Below, piece after piece: positions 32,694 to 39,824 of a stretch of DNA of 39,824 nucleotides. Within the stretch, counting starts at the first letter, position 1. Each line of letters starts with the position of its first letter. Both the position numbers and the translations under genes were made by a program. The notes below the pieces were generated by a model that was given only the letters and a program-made list of their open reading frames with translations, was not told the origin of the DNA and did not search any database. Source of the stretch: Bacteroidales bacterium (lineage in GTDB: Bacteria > Bacteroidota > Bacteroidia > Bacteroidales > P3). The stretch lies in NCBI GenBank assembly GCA_017962615.1, contig JAGCUZ010000070.1, positions 1 through 39,824 of the forward strand, in the 5' to 3' direction.

Positions 32694-34328
32694 ATGAGAA
32701 AGATATTCCTTTCCATTACGGTGGTGGCGATGCTGCTGGGCATGGCATCGTGCAAGAAAGAGGATGCGACTAACGGGCTCTCGTTCAAGGCCACGGCGGA
32801 GCGGTCGAAGGATGATGAGAAACTGTCGCTGGGCAACGGCTCGATGCTGTGGAACAGTGGCGACAGCATTCGCATATACGACAATGCGGGCAACTGCGCC
32901 AACTTTGTGCTGAGCGCGGGAGCGGGGAGTGCCAGCGGCACTTTCGATCGCGGAAGCGGTGCGGCGATAGGTGCAGGGCCCTACAAGGCGGTGTATCCCG
33001 CGCGGTTCTACACAGGGAGCAGCGAGGTGACGCTGCCCAACATGCAGCGCACCATGGACGGTAGCCTGCGGGAACTGCCGATGTACGCCACGGGGAGCGG
33101 CAACGAGCTGCAGTTCTACAACATCTGCGGGGTTGTTCGGTTCCGCCTCACGGCCTCGGGCGTTAGAGTGCGGGGCATAGTTGTTACTACTAATGTAGCC
33201 ACCAACGGGGCGGCAACCATATCTGGCTCAGGTGCTTCGACAACCATAGGTACGCCCAACGGAACGAATACCACGACATTGCTGTGCGAGACGGCGCAGG
33301 ACATCACGTCGGGACACGACTTCTATATGTACCTGCCTGCCGGAAGCTACAGCACGTTTGATATTAAGCTGTTGGCGGACGACTGGTCGTCGTGCACCAA
33401 GAGCGCGAGGACGGCCATCACTGTGCAGCGGGGCAAGATTAACACCATAACGCTGCGGAGCCTCACGTTTGCCGACCCCGGCGTACTGCCCGGAGAGTTC
33501 TCGGTGGCGAACGGGCGCACGGTGCGCTTCTCGATGGGCAACCTGCAGTATATAGGCAGCGCGGCGACTCCTTACTGGAAGTTCGCTGAGCACCAGTACG
33601 ACTACCTTGGCACCACCACAGGCCAGAACTCCGACCGCACGGACGTGGACCGCGACCTCTTCGGCTGGGGAACAAGCGGCTACCACGATGCTGCCGACAT
33701 TTACAACGTCAATTACCAGCCATATTCCACATCAAAGGACACCGTAAATGTCACCTACAACTGCTGGGGTTATGGTCCATCTACCAATATGGCCGACTGC
33801 AACTTGACAGGCACCAGTGCCAACTACGACTGGGGTGTGTACAACGCAATCGCGAATGGCGGCAACGCCGCAGGCCTGTGGCGCACGCCGACCAGCAGCG
33901 AGTGGGACTACTTGATATACACTCGTGCTGCCTCGACGGTGAACGGCACGACCAACGCAAGATATGTGAAGGCTAAGGTAAACGGTACAAATGGCGTGAT
34001 ATTCTTCCCCGACAATTATGCCCATCCCTCGGATGTTGCATTACCTACCGACATCAACACATCGGGCGTGGTCTTTACAGGAGGCGACTACACCGCCTCC
34101 GACTGGATGGCTATGGAGGCTGCGGGTGCAATGTTCTTGCCGGCTGCAGGTCAACGTACCGGTACGAGTGTCAGCGCCCCAGGGAAGGACGGTTTCTGCT
34201 TATCGTCGTCTTGTTGGTATTCTCTTAACAGCAATTTCGCGTTCAGTGTGCTCTTCTTCAATACCTACCTGTCCATATACTCAAACGACAAGTACATTGG
34301 AAGATCCGTACGGTTAGTACGGGACTAA
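32694..34328 (+). CDS. Lipoprotein with fimbrillin-like N-terminus and Fibrobacter-paralogous (C-type lectin-like) C-terminus
   Basis: The 544-residue protein (start MRKIFLSITVVAMLLGMASC, lipidated C20) has a fimbrillin-like N-terminal half (about 25-255: LSLGNGSMLWNSGDSIRIYD, GPYKAVYPARFY). The C-terminal half (about 260-544) resembles the Fibrobacter succinogenes major paralogous domain: RFSMGNLQYIG, DLFGWGTSGYHDAADIYN, GLWRTPTSSEWDYLI, and the end GRSVRLVRD. Domains with this ending often have a C-type lectin fold and bind ligands. The last 45 residues (from about 500) are unusual for the family: GFCLSSSCWYSLNS replaces the usual GYYWSSS. The upstream in-frame extension to 32625 has no value. 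Probably surface-exposed. Confidence 0.8.
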   Translation: MRKIFLSITVVAMLLGMASCKKEDATNGLSFKATAERSKDDEKLSLGNGSMLWNSGDSIRIYDNAGNCANFVLSAGAGSASGTFDRGSGAAIGAGPYKAVYPARFYTGSSEVTLPNMQRTMDGSLRELPMYATGSGNELQFYNICGVVRFRLTASGVRVRGIVVTTNVATNGAATISGSGASTTIGTPNGTNTTTLLCETAQDITSGHDFYMYLPAGSYSTFDIKLLADDWSSCTKSARTAITVQRGKINTITLRSLTFADPGVLPGEFSVANGRTVRFSMGNLQYIGSAATPYWKFAEHQYDYLGTTTGQNSDRTDVDRDLFGWGTSGYHDAADIYNVNYQPYSTSKDTVNVTYNCWGYGPSTNMADCNLTGTSANYDWGVYNAIANGGNAAGLWRTPTSSEWDYLIYTRAASTVNGTTNARYVKAKVNGTNGVIFFPDNYAHPSDVALPTDINTSGVVFTGGDYTASDWMAMEAAGAMFLPAAGQRTGTSVSAPGKDGFCLSSSCWYSLNSNFAFSVLFFNTYLSIYSNDKYIGRSVRLVRD

Positions 34329-34340
34329 AAACACTTCGCG

Positions 34341-36359
34341 CTATTCGGCGGGGTCGGGTTGTTGGAGGCTGCGGGAGGAGATGGCGTAGCCGCTTTTCTT
34401 GCTTGGGGTGGGCGAGATGCTCATCTCTATCTGCTCTTCCCTCACGCCGAGCTCCATCATGTGCTGCATGACGTAGTTGTTGCGGCTCTGCGCGGTGAGG
34501 ATGGCGCTGCTGTCGGCGGCCTGGCGGCCCAGCTGGTGCTCGAGGCAGATTATTATGGTGGTGTCGTAGTTGGCAATCTTCGACAGCTGGTCCAGCACGT
34601 AGAACTGCTCCGAGGTCAGGTCCTGCTGGTTCACCTCTACGGGCAGGAACTCCATGTTGCCGCTGTTCTTTATGCCCAAAGCCTTTGCGGCGTTGTTGAG
34701 CGGCGAGGTGGCCACCTTCACCAGCAGGTTGCCGAGGGTCTTCCACACCATCTTCATGTAGCTGAACTCAGGACTGTCGATGTTGCCGCTTACGGGTATG
34801 TCGAGGCTCACCTGGTCGTTCTTGTCTTTCAGCACATAGAGGGCCGCCTTGAGCGGTATGTTCATGGCCGAGTCAACATCCTTGCGGCGCTTGCCCACTT
34901 CGGGCTTGTACAGGTCGATGTTGTTCTCGCCCAGCAGCTCGCTGTTGTTGATGCTGTTGTCGCTGGTAAACGAGAAGGTGCCGTCGGTGAACGGCTGTCC
35001 CAGGTAGGCCACGCTGTAGGGCGACAGGTCTTTCAGCTGCACGTTCTTTATGCGCAGGGTCAGCTGCAGGTGCTGCTTCAGGTTGCCCAGCGTGCCCGAC
35101 ACCTCGGCGGCGGCAAAGCCGTTGTGCGGCAGCTTGGCGCTGAGGCGTGCGCGGCTCTCGCCGTTGGTGGATATGTTGTTGGCTGTGATGTTGATGTTCC
35201 TCACGGGGAAGTGGAACTTGTCGGGCAGTGTGTGGTCGTTGTAGGTGATGGCGGCGTCCTTTATGGCCAGTTCGCCGATGCTGAGCTGCATGGGCTTTGA
35301 CGGGGTCGAGGCCTGGGCTGCGGGCTGCTCCGCAGGCTGTGCCGCGGTGTCGGCAGCCGCTGGGGTGGGCGAGGGGATGAGGCGGCTGAAGGTGTTGCCG
35401 TCTTTGTCGAGCTCAAACAGCGCCTCGAGGTTGTCTATCTTCACGTGCTGTACGTCGAAGATGTTCTGGCTGAGGATTATCTTGTTCACGTTGATGTCGA
35501 GGTTCTCGCATTCCAGTATGCTCTCGCGGTGCTGGTCGTGTATGTCCACGTCGTTGAGTGCCAGGGTGCCGTGGAACTTCATGTTGGTGATGTCGCTGAG
35601 GTTGCCGTCGGCAAAGAGGTGCGCGTTGAGCTCGCCCTCCATCTTGCCCACCTGCACAGCCCCCTCCAGGAAGGCTTTGGCGTTGGCAAGGTCAATCTTG
35701 TCGAGGGTCAGCTCGGCATGCAGGTCGTTGTTGCCCATGTTGTACTGCACCGCCGTGGTCAGCTCGCCGCCTTCGGCCATCTGTAGCGACACGCCCGCGT
35801 CGGTGTTGCGGCTGCCGTCAAAGTACACGCCCGGCACCACTATGTTGATGTTCTTTATGTCCCAATGGCTGCCGCGGTTCAGGTCGGCATAGTGCAGCTG
35901 CCAGCGGCTCAGGCGTATCTTGTAGAACCCCAGCTTCCAGGGGCTCGACGTGGTGTCGGTCTCTTCCTCCTCGTCGCTGCCGAAGTGGTCGATGATGCTG
36001 CTGAAGTTGAACACGCTGTCCGTCTGGCTTACGTGCACGTCCATGTCGGTAAGGGTCAGGTGCCGCACCTTCACCTCCTGATGCAGCAGCTTGCGCAGAG
36101 CCACCGACACGTCGAGCGTGTCGAAGCCGGCAAACTTGGTGCTCTTGTCCTCTTCGTACACCTGCAGGCCGTGCACCTTTACGCGTCCGGTTATGATGTT
36201 CACGCCCACGTGTTGCACATCCATCTTGCGGCCGATAAGCTTCTCGCCGTTTTTGTTTACGTAGTTTTTGGCTATCGGACCGGCCAGCACGCTGGCAATA
36301 ACGAGCAGCAGTATAATCGCAACTGCTATGATGATAATGATTTTCAATGCTTTGTTCAT
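34341..36359 (-). CDS. AsmA/DUF748-like membrane protein
   Basis: The 672-residue protein begins with a membrane helix (about 5-27, IIIIIAVAIILLLVIASVLAG) and continues in the periplasm with DUF748/AsmA-type beta-rich repeats (VQHVGVNIITGRVKVHGLQV, KVRHLTLTDMDVHVSQTD, ...GNIDSPEFSYMKMVWKTLGN). A Pro/Ala/Gln-rich linker is at about 345-370. AsmA-like proteins are bridge-like lipid carriers or envelope assembly factors. The start at 36359 (MNKALKI) gives the helix; 12 codons upstream are in frame but start inside the promoter. It is convergent with the lipoprotein gene, 12 bp apart. Confidence 0.85.
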   Translation of the reverse strand: MNKALKIIIIIAVAIILLLVIASVLAGPIAKNYVNKNGEKLIGRKMDVQHVGVNIITGRVKVHGLQVYEEDKSTKFAGFDTLDVSVALRKLLHQEVKVRHLTLTDMDVHVSQTDSVFNFSSIIDHFGSDEEEETDTTSSPWKLGFYKIRLSRWQLHYADLNRGSHWDIKNINIVVPGVYFDGSRNTDAGVSLQMAEGGELTTAVQYNMGNNDLHAELTLDKIDLANAKAFLEGAVQVGKMEGELNAHLFADGNLSDITNMKFHGTLALNDVDIHDQHRESILECENLDINVNKIILSQNIFDVQHVKIDNLEALFELDKDGNTFSRLIPSPTPAAADTAAQPAEQPAAQASTPSKPMQLSIGELAIKDAAITYNDHTLPDKFHFPVRNINITANNISTNGESRARLSAKLPHNGFAAAEVSGTLGNLKQHLQLTLRIKNVQLKDLSPYSVAYLGQPFTDGTFSFTSDNSINNSELLGENNIDLYKPEVGKRRKDVDSAMNIPLKAALYVLKDKNDQVSLDIPVSGNIDSPEFSYMKMVWKTLGNLLVKVATSPLNNAAKALGIKNSGNMEFLPVEVNQQDLTSEQFYVLDQLSKIANYDTTIIICLEHQLGRQAADSSAILTAQSRNNYVMQHMMELGVREEQIEMSISPTPSKKSGYAISSRSLQQPDPAE

Positions 36360-36384
36360 GATGGGGATTATATAGTAGAAGTTG

Positions 36385-36452
36385 CAAAAATACAAAATAT
36401 TCCGAAAAGGATGTTATTATATGTGGTGATTTTGGAAAAAAGTGTAATTTTG
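36385..36452. promoter_or_regulatory. Divergent -7 promoter elements between the AsmA-like and ECF-S-like genes
   Basis: On the minus strand TATTTTTG (complement of 36385-36392) lies 25 nt before the AsmA-like ATG. On the plus strand TAATTTTG (36445-36452) lies 23 nt before the ATG at 36476. Both fit TAnnTTTG exactly; neither has a clear TTTG -33 box at the expected spacing. Confidence 0.65.
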
Positions 36453-36475
36453 CATATCAAACACTTGTCTTGATT

Positions 36476-36988
36476 ATGAATGCAATTACAGCAAAACCAA
36501 CACTTTTACGTCTGGCTATAGTCGACGTGGCACTCGTCGTTTTGGCATGTCTGGTGCCTACCCTCTCGCATATCACCGCCTTGCCGCTCTACCGGCTCAA
36601 CCCCATGCTCCTTTTCATCCTGAGCGGCATGCTGCTGGTCGCCGACCGTCGCAACGCCGTCGCCCTGGCGCTGCTTCTGCCGTTGGTGTCCATGCTTGTG
36701 GTGGGAATGCCCGCCCCGGCCAAGGCCCTCTGCATGATTGTCGAGTACAGCGCCGTGGTGCTGCTCTACACCGTGGCCGAGAGGCGCTTCGCCCTGCGCA
36801 CCAGCCCGTGGCTGACGATGATGGCCCTCCTGGTGGCCATGCTGGTAGGCAAGCTGCTCTTCTATGCCCTCAAGGCCATGATTATAGCCCCCGACGTGCT
36901 CGTCGGCACACCCCTCCTCCTGCAGGCCTCGGTGGTGCTTGTCTCGGCCGTCGTCTTTGGTTACCTCATGTACCGTCAGTCCCGATAG
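36476..36988 (+). CDS. Integral membrane protein, probably ECF-transporter S-component-like
   Basis: The 170-residue protein (start MNAITAKPTLLRLAIVDVAL) has about five membrane helices. LALLLPLVSMLVVGMPAPAKALCMIVEYSAVVLLY, followed by a short basic loop and ALLVAMLVGKLLFYAL, is the pattern of ECF-type substrate-binding (S) subunits, which take up vitamins or metals with an energising EcfAA'T unit. No Ecf ATPase or T-subunit is in the window, so the partner would be elsewhere; the substrate cannot be named. ispD follows 6 bp after, suggesting an operon. It could also be an unrelated small membrane protein. Confidence 0.6.
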   Translation: MNAITAKPTLLRLAIVDVALVVLACLVPTLSHITALPLYRLNPMLLFILSGMLLVADRRNAVALALLLPLVSMLVVGMPAPAKALCMIVEYSAVVLLYTVAERRFALRTSPWLTMMALLVAMLVGKLLFYALKAMIIAPDVLVGTPLLLQASVVLVSAVVFGYLMYRQSR

Positions 36989-36994
36989 TCGCCC

Positions 36995-37702
36995 ATGCCC
37001 AACGTCGCTGTAGTCCTGGCCGCAGGCCTTGGCCTCCGTGTGGGAGGCGATACACCTAAGCAGTTCTTGCCGCTCGACGGCCGTCCCGTGGTAGCTCACA
37101 GCATCGATGCCTTCCAGCAGGCCGACGGTATCGACGAGATATGCGTCGTGGTGCATCCCGACTGGCGCGGCCGCATGCAGACCATAGCCTCCGAATATGG
37201 CTGGTCCAAGCTGCGCAAAGTGGTCGACGGCGGCGACGAACGCTACCTCTCCTCACTCAACGCCATCGCGGCTTTTCTCGATTATCCCGACTCCACCAAC
37301 CTCCTCTTCCACGACGCCGCGCGTCCCTGGCTCTCGCAGGCGGTCATCGCCCGCGTCCTCGACGCCCTGCGCCTCCACGAGGCCGTGGGCGTGGCGGTGC
37401 CCAGCACCGACACCGTGTGGGAGGTGCGTCCCGACTTCCAGCCATCCGCCGAGGTGTCGCGCTTCGTCGCTCGCATACCCGACCGCCGCACCATGTGGCG
37501 TGCGCAGACCCCCCAGGCCTTCCGCCTGCCGCTCATACGCGACGCCTACCAGTGCGCCCTGCAAGACCCCCGCTTTCAGGCTACCGACGACTGCGGCGTG
37601 GTGCGCCACTACCTCCCTTCGGTTAAGATCCATGTCGTCGAAGGCGAGGAGCGCAACCGCAAAATCACCTTCCCCTCCGACCTGCAAGGTATCAACATAT
37701 AA
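36995..37702 (+). CDS. ispD: 2-C-methyl-D-erythritol 4-phosphate cytidylyltransferase
   Basis: The 235-residue enzyme joins CTP and MEP to CDP-ME in the third MEP-pathway step. The nucleotide-binding motif LAAGLGLRVGGDTPKQF has R15 and K22; HDAARP is at 106-111, and RAQTPQAF, TDDCGVV and VEGEERNRKIT are present. All are standard. It is 6 bp after the ECF-S-like gene and its stop overlaps the acyltransferase start by one base (TAATG). Confidence 0.95.
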   Translation: MPNVAVVLAAGLGLRVGGDTPKQFLPLDGRPVVAHSIDAFQQADGIDEICVVVHPDWRGRMQTIASEYGWSKLRKVVDGGDERYLSSLNAIAAFLDYPDSTNLLFHDAARPWLSQAVIARVLDALRLHEAVGVAVPSTDTVWEVRPDFQPSAEVSRFVARIPDRRTMWRAQTPQAFRLPLIRDAYQCALQDPRFQATDDCGVVRHYLPSVKIHVVEGEERNRKITFPSDLQGINI

Positions 37703-38667
37703 TGGAACGCCTGCAATCCATCGACCTGCTGAAAATCATCGCCATGTTTGGCGTGATTTCCCTTCATTCCACAATGCTGTACATCACCCCGGGTGCTACA
37801 GGCCTTGCTGATATCGTCTACGACATGGGTGTGATTTCCGTGCCGTTGTTCTTCATGGTTAGCGGCTTCTTCCTCATCCCGCGCAGGCGTACCATGAAGT
37901 ACTGCCTAATGAAATCGTTGAAATACATCCGTTTCATTGTCTCGATGGTGCTCCTCTTCTGGGTGGGCTATTCTTTGTTCTTCGGTCTCGACGTGGCCCT
38001 GCTTGTCAAGTGGCTCACAGGCACCTTGCTCACCCACGGCCCCTTTGGCGTTTTCTGGTATCTCTGGGCCGTCATCCTGTGCCTGCTGATAACCCCGTTG
38101 CTCAACAGCCTCTTCTCCAGCCACTCCAGACTCTACACCGCCTTGTTACTGGCCTTGTGGCTGTTGTGCACCCTCATCTTCTCCAACACCATGCAGGGCG
38201 GCCTCTTTGAGGCGCGAATCCCCGCCCTGGCCAAGGTCTACGCCTGGTTCTTCTTCTACATGCTCGGCGGCGAGTTGAGCCGCAGGGATGTGCCGCGTAT
38301 ACCCGTCGCAATACCCTTGCTGCTCTTCGCTTTCGCCATATTCTATATGGAATATTGCGGCAGGCGTGTAGGCAGCGAGTATGCCTCGGTCTTCTACCTC
38401 TCGGTGCCCGTAACCGTGCTGTGTATTGTCCTGTTTCTGTATTTCAAAGGCCTGAACATCAGCGGCAATAAAGCCGTGCAGGCCCTGTCGCAGACCTTCC
38501 TTCCCGTCTACGCCGTGCACAATGTCATCATACAGTTCCTGCCGCGCTTCTACGACGGCCTCTGCATAGCCCCGCTCATCAACTGGGTCGTGATAAGCCT
38601 GCTCTCCGTCGCTTTCGGCCTTGTGGTCAACAAGCTGCCCTACGTCAACAAGCTGTTTAAGGCATAG
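37702..38667 (+). CDS. Acyltransferase family 3 membrane protein
   Basis: The 321-residue protein has about ten membrane helices and the acyltransferase 3 start: ERLQSIDLLKIIAMFGVISLHS, whose H22 is the usual conserved residue of the family, then VPLFFMVSGFFLI. Such proteins O-acetylate or otherwise acylate surface polysaccharide, peptidoglycan or lipid. The first part (about 1-300) covers the complete family domain. It shares one base with ispD. Substrate cannot be inferred. Confidence 0.88.
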   Translation: MERLQSIDLLKIIAMFGVISLHSTMLYITPGATGLADIVYDMGVISVPLFFMVSGFFLIPRRRTMKYCLMKSLKYIRFIVSMVLLFWVGYSLFFGLDVALLVKWLTGTLLTHGPFGVFWYLWAVILCLLITPLLNSLFSSHSRLYTALLLALWLLCTLIFSNTMQGGLFEARIPALAKVYAWFFFYMLGGELSRRDVPRIPVAIPLLLFAFAIFYMEYCGRRVGSEYASVFYLSVPVTVLCIVLFLYFKGLNISGNKAVQALSQTFLPVYAVHNVIIQFLPRFYDGLCIAPLINWVVISLLSVAFGLVVNKLPYVNKLFKA

Positions 38668-38699
38668 CTCCACCCCACGTCACAGCGGGTACGCCTCGG

Positions 38700-39344
38700 T
38701 TATATGCTGTCGGCACAAGGCCCTTCCGGCCCGATATAGTGGTTCTGGTCGTACAGGCGGTAGAGGTCGGTAGTGTGGTAAGGCTCCACCTTGCGGCCGT
38801 CGACGTAGCTGCCGTCGGTGTAGTCCCAGTCGAAGTCGGCCCGCAACAGGTCAAGACTGTCTATTATGGTCAGCTCAGCTTTCGCAGGGGGATAATAGGA
38901 TGGGTTGAGTCCGAAGAGCCAGCGCTCCGACAAGCCGTGCCGTTCGTACAGAGGCATCCCGCCCTCGCTGAACAAGCCGCTCCGTTCGTGGTAAAGCACG
39001 TACCTCCCGTTGCTCCATAGCCTTTTCTGCGGAAGCGACGCGCACACCGCGAGCAGGACGATAAGCACATACATGACGGCGATATATGTGGCCGATGTCA
39101 GGAGCTTGACAGCCCAATGCCTCTTCTGCCACTCGTGCACTACGAGCAGCGTTGCGAACACCATGGTCATGACGACGCACGCTATAAGCAGATACACATC
39201 GAGTTGCCCTACGAGGTGGTTGAATTTGTAGCCCAGTGCGACGCGCACCGAGGCATACGCCGCCACGAGCGCCCCCCAGGCCAGTCCCACCGCAAGCAGC
39301 CGTCGGCCCGCCTTCGTCGCCGTTTTTCTGCCGTCGTTTTCCAT
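38700..39344 (-). CDS. Unknown membrane protein
   Basis: I do not recognise this 214-residue protein. A basic N-terminus is followed by three membrane helices (about 16-38, 48-70, 80-102). The rest (about 105-214) is a soluble part with many Tyr, Trp and Asp residues (YVLYHERSGLF, RWLFGLNPSYYPP, DFDWDYTDGSYVDGRKVEPYHTTDLY). It is convergent with the acyltransferase gene (32 bp apart), with no visible terminator. No neighbour gives a clue about its function. Confidence 0.6.
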   Translation of the reverse strand: MENDGRKTATKAGRRLLAVGLAWGALVAAYASVRVALGYKFNHLVGQLDVYLLIACVVMTMVFATLLVVHEWQKRHWAVKLLTSATYIAVMYVLIVLLAVCASLPQKRLWSNGRYVLYHERSGLFSEGGMPLYERHGLSERWLFGLNPSYYPPAKAELTIIDSLDLLRADFDWDYTDGSYVDGRKVEPYHTTDLYRLYDQNHYIGPEGPCADSI

Positions 39345-39537
39345 GATGTGTGCGTTTGTTGAACCGTAGCGAATGCCCTACAGCATAATAACGCCCCCGC
39401 CGCAAAATTATTGCCCCCAGCCGAGCGGCAAAACTGCAGGCAACGGCACTTTGAGGAGGAATGGCCGCCCCATATTCCGCCCGTCGCCGCACCACCCAAC
39501 CCTAGCAAGGAGTATATTTAGACAACATAAAGAGTAC

Positions 39538-39589
39538 ATAAGGAGTTGGTCCGACCAACTCCTTATCAACTATATACTTACTCCTTATG
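39538..39589. repeat. Dispersed palindromic element, copy 3
   Basis: Perfect 14-bp arms ATAAGGAGTTGGTC (39538-39551) and GACCAACTCCTTAT (39553-39566) about one central C, followed by CAACTATATACTTAC and TCCTTATGAAAA. The rest of the 39345-39673 gap contains a purine-rich lead-in (39505-39537) and the promoter below; nothing else was seen. The G-rich tract of copies 1 and 2 is missing here. Confidence 0.9.
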
Positions 39590-39594
39590 AAAAA

Positions 39595-39626
39595 TTTGTT
39601 TTTTTAGGGGTGTTGCACAATATTTG
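39595..39626 (+). promoter_or_regulatory. Promoter of the DUF6266 gene
   Basis: TTTG (39595-39598), a 20-nt spacer and AATATTTG (39619-39626) match TTTG-N19-21-TAnnTTTG with one mismatch. The ATG is 47 nt downstream. It begins right after palindrome copy 3. Confidence 0.65.
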
Positions 39627-39673
39627 CACGGTTGCTGCGTTATCGGGGCGTACATTCATAAAATCAAAGTGCT

Positions 39674-39824
39674 ATGGCAAAGATGACGCAGGGAATCCTC
39701 GGGGGATTCGAAGGTAGTGTGGGACCGGTGATCGGCTACAAATGGAAGGATGTGTGGTGCATGCGCAGGCGGCCCACGCAGGTGTGCAACCCGCGCACGG
39801 AGAGGCAGATGGCCCACCGCAGGC
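39674..39824 (+). CDS. DUF6266 family protein, N-terminal fragment
   Basis: Only the first 50 residues are in the window; the gene runs off the edge. MAKMTQGILGGFEGSVGPVI followed by GYKWKDVWCMRRRPTQVCNP is the typical DUF6266 start (MAKIxQGILGGFSGKVGxVVG). The family, restricted mainly to Bacteroidetes, has no known role. Promoter and palindrome copy 3 lie directly upstream. Together with the fragment at 2-334 the window holds two family members. Confidence 0.8.
   Translation, partial: MAKMTQGILGGFEGSVGPVIGYKWKDVWCMRRRPTQVCNPRTERQMAHRR

Noticed and set aside
1-39824. tRNA, rRNA or riboswitch genes
   Set aside because: I looked in the larger gaps and saw no cloverleaf, rRNA or known aptamer pattern.

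Overview
The window comes from a Bacteroidales-type bacterium (Bacteroidetes). Three things point there: -7 promoter elements of the form TAnnTTTG (best case TTTG-N19-TATATTTG on the minus strand near 1730-1760), almost no Shine-Dalgarno sequences, and typical families (type IX secretion sorting domain, DUF5686, DUF6266, Fibrobacter-succinogenes-paralogous-domain lipoproteins, a GH3/beta-lactamase fusion). Coding DNA is G/C-rich at third positions and intergenic DNA is much more A/T-rich. No rRNA, tRNA, insertion sequence, CRISPR array or phage module was seen. The genus cannot be fixed from the sequence alone.

Layout. 1-334: tail of a DUF6266 gene; a second DUF6266 gene begins at 39674, so the window is bracketed by two members of one family. 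360-13859: a minus-strand block holding a stand-alone AAA ATPase, a secreted C10 protease, a 2-hydroxyacid dehydrogenase, a flavin reductase, dnaA, an AT-rich gap, a DUF721/DciA-like gene, recF, ispH, an M23 peptidase, an unknown gene and lpdA. 14868-24184: plus-strand genes for a DUF5686 protein, a thioredoxin-fold protein, leuS, nusB, a DUF1573 lipoprotein and a YDGK-repeat lipoprotein. 24300-25548: a minus-strand DNA-repair pair (AlkD-like, Vsr). 25752-31519: yajC, a YbbR-like gene, coaE, a GH3/beta-lactamase fusion and a TerB-J-domain gene. 31520-34328: a repeat-rich region, a decayed exported-protein ORF, a 61-residue YEAP-type gene and a lipoprotein. 34341-39344: an AsmA-like gene, then an ECF-S-like gene, ispD and an acyltransferase, then an unknown membrane protein.

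Functional themes. Replication and recombination: dnaA, recF, the DUF721 gene. Isoprenoid precursors by the MEP route: ispH and ispD, far apart. Envelope biogenesis: M23 peptidase, YajC, YbbR-like, AsmA-like, GH3/beta-lactamase, acyltransferase. Central metabolism: lpdA, coaE. Tight spacing or overlapping stop/start codons suggest operons for 12393-8059 (unknown, M23, ispH, recF, DUF721), 7496-5473 (dnaA, flavin reductase), yajC-ybbR-coaE, GH3/TerB-J and ECF-S/ispD/acyltransferase.

The most unusual content is non-coding. Two long intergenic regions (14056-14867 and 31528-32439) share the same order of parts: a triplet of stem-loops whose middle member is a 28-nt hairpin with two compensatory base-pair swaps between copies, then a short tandem-repeat array, then a conserved palindromic element (third copy at 39538), then a G-rich tract and a TATTTTTG promoter. 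Separately, four gaps between co-oriented genes are filled by mosaics of 7-bp (AACTTAN-type) and GATAGATG-type repeats that run up to, or into, the downstream start codon.
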